Of a stretch of DNA of 16,563 nucleotides, positions 1 through 7,550 are shown piece after piece. The DNA comes from Paracoccaceae bacterium (lineage in GTDB: Bacteria; Pseudomonadota; Alphaproteobacteria; Rhodobacterales; Rhodobacteraceae). The notes under the pieces were generated by a model. It saw only the letters and a list, made by a program, of their open reading frames with translations, made no database searches and had not been told where the DNA came from. The translations under genes and the position numbers were made by a program. The stretch is taken from assembly GCA_007129775.1 (NCBI GenBank), contig SKUV01000380.1:1-16563 (forward strand). The letters run 5' to 3'. How positions within the stretch are numbered: the first letter of the stretch is position 1; each line of letters starts with the position of its first letter.

Positions 1-1659
1 CCGCCTCTTGACCCACGCCGCCCGGGCATCGTGCTGACCGCCGATCAGGCGACGGCGGCGGCGGCGCTGCGCGCGGGTATCGCGGCGGACGGCTATGGCA
101 CGACGCTGCTGAAGGGCGTCACCGGCTCGGGCAAGACCGAAGTCTATCTGGAAGCGGTGGCCGAGGCGCTGGCGCGCGGGCGTCAGGCGCTGGTGATGCT
201 GCCCGAAATCGCGCTGACGGCCGAATTCCTCGCCCGGGTCGAGGCGCGTTTCGGTGCACAGCCGGCGGAATGGCATTCCGGCATCACCCAGACCGAGCGG
301 CGGCGGCTGTGGCGCATGGTGGCCGAGGGGCAGGCGCAACTGGTGGTCGGCGCCCGTTCGGCGCTGTTTTTGCCGTTTCGCGACCTCGGGCTGGTGGTGG
401 TGGATGAGGAACACGACAGCGCCTACAAGCAAGAGGATGGCGTCATCTATCACGCCCGCGACATGGCGGTGCTGCGCGCCGCGATCACCGGCGCGCGGGT
501 GGTTCTGGCCTCGGCCACACCCTCGCTGGAAACATGGGTGAACACGGGCGGGGCGCCCGAGGGCGGGGCCGCGAAATACGCGCGGATCGATCTGGGCGTG
601 CGGTTCGGCGCGGCCGATCTGCCCGAGATGCGCGCGATCGATCTGCGCACCGAGGCGCTGGCCCCGGGCACTTGGATCTCGCCCAGCCTGCGCGGGGCGG
701 TGCAGGCACGCCTTGCCGCCGGCGAGCAGGCGCTCCTGTTTCTCAATCGCCGCGGCTACGCCCCGGTGACGATCTGCCGGGCCTGCGGCCATCAGATCGG
801 CTGCGACGATTGCGATGCTCGAATGGTGGAGCACCGCTTTCTGCGCCGTCTGGTCTGCCATCAATGCGGCGCCACGAAACCCTTGCCCGAGGCCTGCCCG
901 TCCTGCGGCGTCGAAGGGCGCATGGCCCCGGTCGGCCCAGGGGTGGAGCGGCTGGCCGAAGAGGCGGCCGCGGCCTTTCCCGATGCCCGGCTGGCGGTGC
1001 TGTCGTCTGATCTGTTCGGCACCGCGCGAGAACTCAAGGAGCGGATCGCGTCAATAGCCGCGGGCGAGGCGGATATCATCATCGGCACGCAGCTTGTGGC
1101 CAAGGGGCACAACTTTCCCAAACTCACGCTCGTGGGGGTGATCGACGCCGACCTCGGGCTGCAGGGTTCGGATTTGCGCGCCGCCGAGCGGACGTTTCAG
1201 CTGATGCGGCAGGTGGCGGGACGGGCCGGGCGGCAGGGGCCGCGGGGGCTTGCCCTGCTGCAGACCTGCCAGCCCGAGCATCCGGTGATCCGGGCGATCC
1301 TGTCGGGCGAGGAGGAGGGGTTCTGGCGCGCCGAGGCGCAGGCGCGCGCGGCCGCCGGGATGCCGCCCTTCGGGCGACTCGCAGGTGTGGTGATCTCATC
1401 GCCCGAGATGGCGGCGGCCTTCGATCTGGGCAATACGCTCGCGCGGGCCGACGCGCCCCTGCGCCGGATCGGTGCGCAGGTCTTCGGCCCCGCGCCGGCG
1501 CCGATCGCCCGCATCCGTGGCCGCCACCGGGTGCGCCTGCTGGTCAAGGCGCCGCGCGGGGTGCCGTTTCAGGCGGCGCTGGCGGACTGGATCGGGCAGG
1601 CCCGGATCACAGGCAAGCTGCGCCTGTCGGTGGATATCGACCCGCAGAGCTTTTTCTGA
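1..1659 (+). CDS. priA: Primosomal protein N' (PriA helicase), 5'-truncated
   Basis: PriA is the superfamily 2 3'-to-5' DNA helicase that restarts collapsed replication forks by recognising them and loading the replicative helicase. The reading frame is open from base 1, so the N-terminal DNA-binding part (about 180-200 residues in the family) lies outside the window. In the visible 552 residues (codon 1 at base 1) the order is Walker A GVTGSGKT (39-46), DEEH box (135-138), a zinc module with eight cysteines in CxxC pairs (259-302), helicase motif V GTQLVAKGHNFP (about 362-373) and motif VI QVAGRAGR (404-411). The C-terminus ends in SFF before TGA, as is usual in the family. A GTG at base 31 could be miscalled as a start, but it lies just before the helicase core. 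The next gene is convergent, 37 bp away. The assignment is secure from the motifs; only the 5' end is missing. Confidence 0.97.
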   Translation, partial: PPLDPRRPGIVLTADQATAAAALRAGIAADGYGTTLLKGVTGSGKTEVYLEAVAEALARGRQALVMLPEIALTAEFLARVEARFGAQPAEWHSGITQTERRRLWRMVAEGQAQLVVGARSALFLPFRDLGLVVVDEEHDSAYKQEDGVIYHARDMAVLRAAITGARVVLASATPSLETWVNTGGAPEGGAAKYARIDLGVRFGAADLPEMRAIDLRTEALAPGTWISPSLRGAVQARLAAGEQALLFLNRRGYAPVTICRACGHQIGCDDCDARMVEHRFLRRLVCHQCGATKPLPEACPSCGVEGRMAPVGPGVERLAEEAAAAFPDARLAVLSSDLFGTARELKERIASIAAGEADIIIGTQLVAKGHNFPKLTLVGVIDADLGLQGSDLRAAERTFQLMRQVAGRAGRQGPRGLALLQTCQPEHPVIRAILSGEEEGFWRAEAQARAAAGMPPFGRLAGVVISSPEMAAAFDLGNTLARADAPLRRIGAQVFGPAPAPIARIRGRHRVRLLVKAPRGVPFQAALADWIGQARITGKLRLSVDIDPQSFF

Positions 1660-1692
1660 CGCCACCGCGGCGCCGCACGCGGCCCGTGGCGG
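1660..1692. terminator. GC hairpin in priA/permease convergent gap
   Basis: The 37-bp gap between the two convergent stop codons is almost filled by a GC-rich fold. CGCCAC at 1660-1665 pairs with GTGGCG at 1686-1691, and inside it lies the perfect palindrome GCGGCGCCGC (1667-1676). There is no T-tract after the stem on either strand. Position favours a bidirectional terminator or a transcription-collision barrier, but the missing T-tract keeps this tentative. Confidence 0.35.
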
Positions 1693-1696
1693 TTAA

Positions 1697-2575
1697 TCAG
1701 CGCTTTGCCTGCCACGAGATGGAGGCACGCTGGCGGGTGTAGAATTCACCCATCAGCCCGATCACCAGCCCCACCAGCGCGACATAGAGCGCATAGCTCG
1801 CCGATGTCTGCATCGGCACGTAATCGATGAACACATGCCCGCGCGCCTGATCGATGGCGTGAAACAGCGGATTCCAGTCGAAATAGGGCAGCATGAAGGC
1901 GGGGAGTGCGTTGGCGACGAACATCTTGCCCGAGGCGATCATGTTGGCGCGCATGTAGATTTGTGAACCAAGCTCGGTAAAGCCGGGCCACCATGGCTTG
2001 ATCGCCAGAAACACCATCCCGATCCCGACGCCCGAAAACCACGCGAGCAGCACCAACCCCATGGCGCCGGCCGGATTGTGGATGGTGATCGGAGTGATCG
2101 CGACGTGATAGATGAACAGCACCACCACCAGCGACAGGATCTGGATATAGAGCGCCCCGATCGCCGCCGCGATGACCGAGATCAGCGTGTTCATCGGCGC
2201 GTGTTTCATGATCGGCGAGCCCGACCCCTCGGCATGAACCACCGCGCCGATCGCCTTGATATGGCACATGAACAGGAAGATCCCAGACATGATATAGAGC
2301 AGGAAATCCCCCCGGATCGCCGCGCCGCGCAAATTGAAGACGCCGAACATCACGTAAAAGACCAGCACCAGAAGCAGCGTCTGGGCCATGTTCATGAACA
2401 GCCCCACAAGCGCGTTGCGGTGGGATTTGCGCACGCTGCGCACGGCGGAATGAAAGATCAGCTCCAGCAAGCCGAAGCCGATCGCCCATCCCGAACGCGG
2501 TTGCCGCTTCTGCAACATCCCTGACCCGATCCTGCCAAATCCCGTGCGCGGCGCATCGCCGCGCGTGCCTTCCAT
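1697..2575 (-). CDS. ABC-2 polysaccharide export permease (KpsM-like)
   Basis: This is a membrane permease of the ABC-2 type that moves capsular polysaccharide, O-antigen or similar glycans across the inner membrane. The 292-residue product has hydrophobic segments at about 58-80, 90-112, 128-158, 172-192, 218-232 and 258-277. It also has the late WNPLFHAIDQAR stretch (234-245) and a re-entrant-like SGKMF segment typical of polysaccharide exporters. The start is uncertain. ATG at 2575 has AAGG five bases upstream; an internal ATG at 2518 (Met20, MLQKRQPRSG) matches my recollection of where homologues begin and has an AGGA 11 bases upstream. The first 19 residues do not look conserved. No ATPase gene of the KpsT kind lies beside it, which is unusual because the two are commonly adjacent. 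The divergent glycosyltransferase and the galU operon beyond it suggest that it exports their product. That link is inference. Confidence 0.88.
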   Translation of the reverse strand: MEGTRGDAPRTGFGRIGSGMLQKRQPRSGWAIGFGLLELIFHSAVRSVRKSHRNALVGLFMNMAQTLLLVLVFYVMFGVFNLRGAAIRGDFLLYIMSGIFLFMCHIKAIGAVVHAEGSGSPIMKHAPMNTLISVIAAAIGALYIQILSLVVVLFIYHVAITPITIHNPAGAMGLVLLAWFSGVGIGMVFLAIKPWWPGFTELGSQIYMRANMIASGKMFVANALPAFMLPYFDWNPLFHAIDQARGHVFIDYVPMQTSASYALYVALVGLVIGLMGEFYTRQRASISWQAKR

Positions 2576-2799
2576 GTTCGCCTTGCGCGATTTTCTCGCG
2601 CAAACCTTGCCGTCCTCTTACCGGCCCACGATAAGGTTAAGCACGACTTTGCGCAAACAATGTGGCCAAAGCACGGGTCACGGCTTTGCGAACGGGCTGC
2701 GGCGGTCGCGTGCACAGCCCGAACGTGACGCGGGCAGAAAAAGGGCCTTGCAGGAATGGGGGACGCCGGATCGGGCAAGGCGCGGGGGCGGCGGGGCGC
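2576..2799. promoter_or_regulatory. Divergent control region, permease / GT2
   Basis: This 224-bp stretch separates the minus-strand permease from the plus-strand glycosyltransferase and is locally richer in A+T. It holds the perfect palindrome TTTGCGCAAA (2648-2657), a near-repeat pair CACGACTTTGCG (2642-2653) and CACGGCTTTGCG (2679-2690), and GCGCAAAC twice (2598-2605 and 2651-2658). A weak minus-strand promoter can be proposed with TTGCGC as -35 (2649-2654) and TATCGT as -10 about 17 bases downstream. No convincing plus-strand promoter stands out. A regulatory role rests on position and repeat structure only. Confidence 0.4.
2583..2603 (-). promoter_or_regulatory. Perfect hairpin at permease ribosome binding site
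   Basis: An 8-bp perfect inverted repeat, TTGCGCGA, five loop bases, TCGCGCAA, lies immediately upstream of the permease start at 2575. Read on the minus strand, its second arm runs straight into the AAGG that would be the Shine-Dalgarno for that start. It may be an RNA hairpin controlling translation or a protein-binding operator. The structure is directly visible; its role is inferred. Confidence 0.4.
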
Positions 2800-4047
2800 A
2801 TGATCGCCCCGTCCTCCGCCAGCGTCGTGGTGGTCAGCCGCGGCCGGCCCGCGGCACTCTGCCGTTGCCTGCGCGCGCTGACCCAGCAGGATCACCCGCG
2901 CTTCGAGATCGTTGTCATCGCCGATGCGCCTGGCCGCTTTGCACTGGCAGAGGCGGGCTTCGGCCGGATCGTCCGTCAGGATGCGTTCGAGGAGGCCAAC
3001 ATCTCGGCCGCGCGCAATCGCGGGCTGGCGCTGGCCGCCGGCGAACTGGTGGCGTTTATCGACGATGATTCGGTCGCCGAACCCACATGGCTGAGCCGGC
3101 TGCTCGCTCCTTTCGCCGACGCGCGGGTGGCGGCCGCCACGGGGCATGTGCTGGGCCGCAACGGGCTGTCGTTGCAATGGGGGGCCAGTTGGATCGATGC
3201 GCTGGGGCGCAGCCATCCGCTGGAGATCGACCCGCACGAATACTCGCTGCACGAGGCCTCCCCCGGTGCCGCCGTCAAGACCGAAGGCACGAACATGGCC
3301 TTTCGGCGGGCACTGCTGGCGCAGATGGGCGGGTTCGACCCGGCCTACCGGTTCTATCTGGACGAGACGGACCTGAACATGCGGCAGGCGCAAGCGGGCC
3401 AGATCATAGCCTATGTGCCCGGGGCGCAAGTGCACCACGGCTTCGCGGCCGGCCCATATCGCCGGGCCGACAGGGTGCCGCGCAGCCTGTTCGAGATCGG
3501 CGCCAGCACTGCGGTCTTTCTGCGCAAGCACACACCCGCGGGTGCCCAGCCCTCCCGCACCGAGGCGCTGCGCAAGGAGCAACGCAATCGGCTGGTGCGG
3601 CACATGGTCGCCGGGGCGATCGACCCGCGAGATGTCGGCCGGCTTCTGGCCACGTTCGAGGACGGGCTGACCGAGGGCTTCGCACGCCCCGTCACGCCGC
3701 TGCCCGCAATCGGCCCGCCCGAGGCAGCATTCGCGCCGCTGCCGGGCACAGGACCGCGCCCGGGGCGGGTTCTGACCGGCTGGTGGTGGCAGCGCCGCCG
3801 CCTGCGGGCCGAGGCGCGGGCACGGGCCGCGCAGGGCGCGATCGTCAGCGTGCTGTGCTTTTCGTCCGGGGCGGCCTATCACCATGTTCGCTATCACCCC
3901 GACGGCTATTGGGAACAGGCCGGCGGAGTGTTCGGCCGCAGCCTGCGGACAGGGCCGCTTGTGCAAGTCGTTAGCCCCGCAGCCCGTCGACAGCGTGAAA
4001 TCGCGCGCATTGCCGCGACACGTCCGGTCGATACGATGCTGGGCTGA
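2800..4047 (+). CDS. Family 2 glycosyltransferase
   Basis: This is a GT-A fold, inverting-type glycosyltransferase of 415 residues, likely cytoplasmic or at the inner membrane face, using a nucleotide sugar to extend a glycan. It opens with the family's strand SVVVVSRGRP (7-16). It then has NISAARNRGLALAAGELVAFIDDDS, with the metal-binding DDD at 88-90, an acceptor-side GTNMAFRR (163-170), and the general-base region YLDETDLNMR (186-195). About 150 C-terminal residues lie beyond the catalytic domain, end in an HPDGYWEQAGG-containing tail, and have no function I can name. The frame stays open upstream to a GTG at 2662, but those 46 codons do not look like glycosyltransferase, and ATG 2800 is the first ATG. 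Its Shine-Dalgarno is poor, only a GGGG three bases away. It precedes galU by 251 bp. Donor and acceptor cannot be told. Confidence 0.9.
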   Translation: MIAPSSASVVVVSRGRPAALCRCLRALTQQDHPRFEIVVIADAPGRFALAEAGFGRIVRQDAFEEANISAARNRGLALAAGELVAFIDDDSVAEPTWLSRLLAPFADARVAAATGHVLGRNGLSLQWGASWIDALGRSHPLEIDPHEYSLHEASPGAAVKTEGTNMAFRRALLAQMGGFDPAYRFYLDETDLNMRQAQAGQIIAYVPGAQVHHGFAAGPYRRADRVPRSLFEIGASTAVFLRKHTPAGAQPSRTEALRKEQRNRLVRHMVAGAIDPRDVGRLLATFEDGLTEGFARPVTPLPAIGPPEAAFAPLPGTGPRPGRVLTGWWWQRRRLRAEARARAAQGAIVSVLCFSSGAAYHHVRYHPDGYWEQAGGVFGRSLRTGPLVQVVSPAARRQREIARIAATRPVDTMLG

Positions 4048-4298
4048 GGCAGCCGGCCACACAGGCACCCGCACAGACAGGGGGCGCTCGACGCACGGTT
4101 TTCGGGCGAAACGCGGCTGCGTGGTAACATTTTGTGCGGTTTGCGTCTTCGAATTGCCTGATTTGCCCACTACGGGTAAGACTGGGGCAACAAATGGTTA
4201 TTGCTGGCGGGCACCCCTCGCAGGGCATGGAGCCGGACGGCGCGTCTGCGCTCCCGCCCTGTCCCGCAAACGGAAACCGGCACGAATTGGAGCAGATC
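4048..4298 (+). promoter_or_regulatory. galU upstream region with candidate promoter
   Basis: This 251-bp gap holds no gene I can support. Its middle (about 4125-4200) is A+T richer than the surroundings. The best promoter guess is TTGCCT (4154-4159), a 17-base spacer, then TAAGAC (4177-4182), a weak match. The inverted repeat TTGCCC (4163-4168) / GGGCAA (4185-4190) brackets the proposed -10 and could be an operator. This would make the galU operon transcript start about 110 bases before the coding region. No T-tract terminator is visible for the upstream glycosyltransferase. Confidence 0.3.
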
Positions 4299-5192
4299 AT
4301 GGCACGACGTGTGACGAAGGCAATCTTTCCCGTGGCGGGGCTGGGAACAAGGTTCCTGCCGGCTACCAAGGCCATGCCCAAGGAAATGATGACCCTCGTG
4401 GACCGTCCGCTGATCCAGTACGCCATCGACGAGGCCCGCGCCGCCGGGATCACCGATTTCATCTTCGTCACCGCCAAGGGCAAGAGCGCGCTGGAGGATT
4501 ACTTCGACACCTCGGCGGAACTGGAGCGCACGCTGACCGAGGCCGGCAAGACCGACCTGCTTGAGACGCTGAAATCCACCTACATGCCCAGCGGTGCCAT
4601 CGCCTATATCCGGCAGCATCGCGCCATGGGCCTCGGCCATGCCGTCTGGTGTGCCCGGCGCCTCATCGGCGACGAGCCCTTCGCCGTGATCCTGCCCGAC
4701 GACGTGATCGACGGCCCCAAGCCCTGCCTGCAGCAGATGGTGGAGGCCCATGCCGAAACCGGCGGCAACATGGTCGCCGCGATGGAGGTGCCGCGCGACA
4801 AGGTTTCGGCCTATGGCATCCTCGATCTGGGCAGCGCCAACGGATCGCTGCTGCGCGTGCGCGGCATGGTCGAAAAGCCGGCAACGGAGGAGGCGCCCAG
4901 CAACCTCGCCGTGATCGGGCGCTATATCCTGTCGCCGCAGGTTCTGACCAACCTCAGCCGGGCCGAGGCCGGCGCGGGCGGCGAGATCCAGCTGACCGAC
5001 GCCATCGCCGAGGAAATCTCCAATTCCGGCAATGTCTATGGCTTCCGCTTCGAGGGGCATCGCTTCGATTGCGGCTCCAAGGCGGGGTTTCTACAGGCGA
5101 CCATCGCCTTCGGCCTGTCACGCCCCGACCTGCGCGAGGAACTGGCTGAATACATCACCGATATTGCCACACCGAGAATCGCCGCCCAGTGA
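4299..5192 (+). CDS. galU: UTP--glucose-1-phosphate uridylyltransferase
   Basis: GalU joins UTP and glucose 1-phosphate to give UDP-glucose and pyrophosphate in the cytosol. UDP-glucose feeds capsule, LPS and exopolysaccharide synthesis. The 297-residue protein has the nucleotide-binding loop VAGLGTRFLPATKAMPKEM (12-30), LPDD (132-135), the sugar-phosphate-contacting VEKP with Lys193, GEIQLTDAI (228-236) and FDCGSK (256-261), all diagnostic, and a normal length for the family. ATG 4299 is chosen because GGAG (4289-4292) lies six bases upstream and the protein then begins at the canonical KAIFPVAGLGTRF. The upstream open frame from 4134 is non-conserved. It heads a run of four same-strand genes for glycan assembly, so it probably supplies their donor sugar, though GalU also serves the whole cell. 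Confidence 0.97.
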   Translation: MARRVTKAIFPVAGLGTRFLPATKAMPKEMMTLVDRPLIQYAIDEARAAGITDFIFVTAKGKSALEDYFDTSAELERTLTEAGKTDLLETLKSTYMPSGAIAYIRQHRAMGLGHAVWCARRLIGDEPFAVILPDDVIDGPKPCLQQMVEAHAETGGNMVAAMEVPRDKVSAYGILDLGSANGSLLRVRGMVEKPATEEAPSNLAVIGRYILSPQVLTNLSRAEAGAGGEIQLTDAIAEEISNSGNVYGFRFEGHRFDCGSKAGFLQATIAFGLSRPDLREELAEYITDIATPRIAAQ

Positions 5193-5241
5193 GCCGGCTC
5201 GCGGCGGTCGGCAGGCGGTCTGGCCCGTGCAGGGGCGCGGA

Positions 5242-6492
5242 ATGATTGCCCTTGCAGACACGCCGCGCCTGATCGACCTGACGCGGCTTGTCAGCCGCGC
5301 GGGCCGCGGCCCGCTGACCGGCGTGGACCGTGTCGAACTGGCGTGGCTGCGCCACCTGCTGGACGGCCCCGCGCCCGCCTACGCTCTGGTGCGCGGAGCG
5401 CCGGGATCGGCGCTGCTGGACCGGCCCGGAATGGCGGCGCTGGCCGAGCGTATCACCGGCACCCGTCCATGGGGCGCGACCGACCTGATCGCACGGCTGC
5501 ATCTGCGCCAGAGCCCGGCGCGCCGGCAGGCGATGTCGGATCTGCGGCGGCTGGCCCTGCCCGGCTGCGCGATGCTCCGCCACTCGGCGCTGGGCCCTGC
5601 CCTTGCGCGCCGGATCGGGCCGGGGGCGATCTATCTCAACATCGGGCATGCCAATCTGGAGCCCCGAATGCTTGGCGCGGTCAGGGCGGTGGCCGGGGCG
5701 CGGATCGTGGTGCTGCTGCACGACACGATCCCGCTCGATCATCCGGAATTCACGCGGCCGGGGCAGGACGCCGATTTCGCGCGCAAGCTGGAAACGATTT
5801 CGGCGCTGGCCGACCGGATCATCCATATATCCGCCGACAGCCGCGCACGGGCCGAGGTGCATCTGGCGCGCGCGGGGCGGGTGCCGCCGGGCGTCGTGGC
5901 CCACCTCGGCGTGCCGCGCCCGCAACCGCGCGCCCGGGAACTGCCTGCCGAACTTCGGCAAAGCCTCGCGGCCCGTCCGGCCTTCGTGACGCTGGGCACG
6001 GTGGAACCGCGCAAGAACCATGCCTTCCTGCTCGATCTGTGGGAGCGGATGGCGCAGGAGGTGCCGGCAGCCGAGATGCCGCTTCTGATCGTCGCGGGGG
6101 CGTCGGGCTGGCGCAATGAGGCGGTGATCGCCCGCCTGCGGACCGCCTGCGCCGCCCGGCCCGCCCATGTGATCTGGGCCGAGGGGCTGACTGACGGCGC
6201 CGTGGCGGCGCTGCTGGACGGCGCGCGCGCCCTGCTGGCACCCAGCCTTGCCGAGGGATTCGGCCTGCCGCTGGCCGAGGCGGCGGCGCTCGGACTGCCG
6301 GTGATCGCCCACGACCTGTCCGTAACCCGCGAAATATTGGTGAATTATCCCGTTTACGCCGATGTGCGGGATGCGTATTCTTGGCATATTGAAATCATGG
6401 CGCTGGCGCGTGCGCACCCGCCACGACGGTGCCAGGGGGCAGATTTATCGACATGGGCCGGACATTTCGAAATGGCATTGAGAAACCTCTGA
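5242..6492 (+). CDS. GT4-type glycosyltransferase
   Basis: This is a GT-B fold, retaining-type glycosyltransferase (Glycos_transf_1 domain) of 416 residues. The C-terminal half carries TLGTVEPRKNH (250-260, with the R/K that contact the donor phosphates), LLIVAGASGW (281-290), and the EX7E motif with Glu338 and Glu346 inside PSLAEGFGLPLAEA. The N-terminal half begins LIDLTRLVSRAGRGPLTGVDRVE, a lead-in I associate with roseobacter glycosyltransferases, and includes HDTIPLDHPEF (160-170). ATG 5242 has AGGGG (5231-5235) six bases upstream. A longer frame back to 5032 overlaps galU and is not credible. The start lies 49 bp after galU and the stop 34 bp before the next glycosyltransferase, so co-transcription is likely. 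The sugar donor is not predictable from these motifs. Confidence 0.93.
   Translation: MIALADTPRLIDLTRLVSRAGRGPLTGVDRVELAWLRHLLDGPAPAYALVRGAPGSALLDRPGMAALAERITGTRPWGATDLIARLHLRQSPARRQAMSDLRRLALPGCAMLRHSALGPALARRIGPGAIYLNIGHANLEPRMLGAVRAVAGARIVVLLHDTIPLDHPEFTRPGQDADFARKLETISALADRIIHISADSRARAEVHLARAGRVPPGVVAHLGVPRPQPRARELPAELRQSLAARPAFVTLGTVEPRKNHAFLLDLWERMAQEVPAAEMPLLIVAGASGWRNEAVIARLRTACAARPAHVIWAEGLTDGAVAALLDGARALLAPSLAEGFGLPLAEAAALGLPVIAHDLSVTREILVNYPVYADVRDAYSWHIEIMALARAHPPRRCQGADLSTWAGHFEMALRNL
6353..6381 (+). promoter_or_regulatory. Candidate internal promoter within GT4 gene
   Basis: TTTACG (6353-6358) and TATTCT (6376-6381) are separated by exactly 17 bases inside an A+T-rich patch at the 3' end of the GT4 gene, about 145 bp before the next start codon. 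Each hexamer matches the sigma-70 consensus at four of six positions. It may give extra transcription of the last three operon genes. The evidence is a motif match only. Confidence 0.25.
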
Positions 6493-6526
6493 TTACAGAC
6501 AAGGCCCGGGGCGTCAGGGCAGGCTG

Positions 6527-7537
6527 ATGGGTGTAATCGAGCGCTATCGCTTGCGGCTGGAACGCAAGAAATTCCTGTTGCGCGCCTACCGCAAGGGCCG
6601 CGAGTTGCGCGCCGTTCAGGACCGCACGGACCGCATCCGCCCCGGCGACATCCTGCTGTTCTCGACCCTGCGCAACGAAAAGGTGCGGCTGCCGTGGTTC
6701 TTGCAGTATTACCGCGATCTTGGCGTGCGTCATTTCCTGATGGTGGACAACAATTCCGACGATGGCGGGGCGGAGTATCTGGCCGCGCAGCCCGATGTCT
6801 CGCTCTGGTGGACCGACCGAAGCTACAAGAAATCGCGCTACGGGGTCGATTGGCTCAACCGCCTGCAACGCCGCCACGGCGTCGGGCATTGGTGCCTAGT
6901 GGTCGATGTGGACGAGTTTCTGGTCTATCCCTTCTGCGACAGCCGGCCTCTGGGCGCCCTGTGCGAGTGGCTCGACGCCTCGGCGATCAAGTCCTTCGGG
7001 GCGATGCTGCTCGACATGTACCCCAAGGGTCCGCTCGATGCGCAGCCCTATGCCGAGGGGCAGGACCCGCTCGAAATCGTCTGCTGGTTCGACCCGGCGA
7101 ATTACACGATTTCGCAGAACCCGACCTATGGCAACCTGTGGATACAGGGCGGCCCGCGCGCGCGCGTCTTCTTCCCCGGGAACCCGGGCCGTGCACCGGC
7201 GCTCAACAAGATACCTCTGGTGAAATGGGATGCGCGCTATGTCTACACCTCCTCGACCCACATGCTGCTGCCGCGCGGGCTGAACCGGGTCTATGATGAA
7301 TGGGGCGGCGAAAAGGCCTCGGGTTGCCTTCTTCATGCCAAGTTTCTCAATACTTTTGCGGATAAATCGGCAGAAGAGCTGAAACGTCGCCAGCATTACG
7401 CCGGCGGGCGCGAATACGAGGTCTATGCCGAACGGCTGAAGGCGAATCCCGATCTGTGGTGCAACTGGTCGGAGCGATACATAAACTGGCGCCAGCTCGA
7501 GATTCTGGGGCTGATGTCGAAGGGCAACTGGGCATGA
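6527..7537 (+). CDS. Glycosyltransferase, Glyco_tranf_2_4 type
   Basis: This 336-residue GT-A-like glycosyltransferase is of the kind grouped as Glyco_tranf_2_4 (related to GT92). Hallmarks are DILLFSTLRNEKVRLPWFL (41-59) followed by YYRDLGVRHFLMVDNNSDDG (61-80), and the metal-binding VDVDEF with Asp127 and Asp129. A lysine/arginine-rich start (1-36) may face the membrane or be a loose lead-in; no signal peptide or membrane segment is seen. ATG 6527 has AGGG (6516-6519) seven bases upstream. It sits third in the galU run, 34 bp after the GT4 gene and 13 bp before the Core-2 gene. Members of this group are common in alphaproteobacterial surface-polysaccharide loci, but substrate assignments are rare, so the specific linkage is unknown. 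Confidence 0.88.
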   Translation: MGVIERYRLRLERKKFLLRAYRKGRELRAVQDRTDRIRPGDILLFSTLRNEKVRLPWFLQYYRDLGVRHFLMVDNNSDDGGAEYLAAQPDVSLWWTDRSYKKSRYGVDWLNRLQRRHGVGHWCLVVDVDEFLVYPFCDSRPLGALCEWLDASAIKSFGAMLLDMYPKGPLDAQPYAEGQDPLEIVCWFDPANYTISQNPTYGNLWIQGGPRARVFFPGNPGRAPALNKIPLVKWDARYVYTSSTHMLLPRGLNRVYDEWGGEKASGCLLHAKFLNTFADKSAEELKRRQHYAGGREYEVYAERLKANPDLWCNWSERYINWRQLEILGLMSKGNWA

Positions 7538-7550
7538 CGGAGCAACACGG

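Noticed and set aside
1651..1655. TTTTT run near the end of priA as a terminator T-tract
   Set aside because: It encodes the conserved terminal phenylalanines and lies before, not after, the hairpin on the plus strand. On the minus strand it reads as A.
2458..4170. 570-codon open frame on the minus strand
   Set aside because: It spans the GT2 gene and the divergent control region and runs into the permease gene in a different frame, is rich in R, P, A and H, and has no domain motif.
4194..4298. Possible small gene or riboswitch in the galU leader
   Set aside because: An ATG at 4194 continues in frame into galU, but the residues are not conserved-looking and no ribosome binding site precedes it. 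No known riboswitch pattern was recognised.
7155..7166. Alternating CG run of 12 bases (Z-DNA-like)
   Set aside because: It encodes ordinary arginine/alanine codons inside a glycosyltransferase gene. Such runs are expected by chance in this composition.
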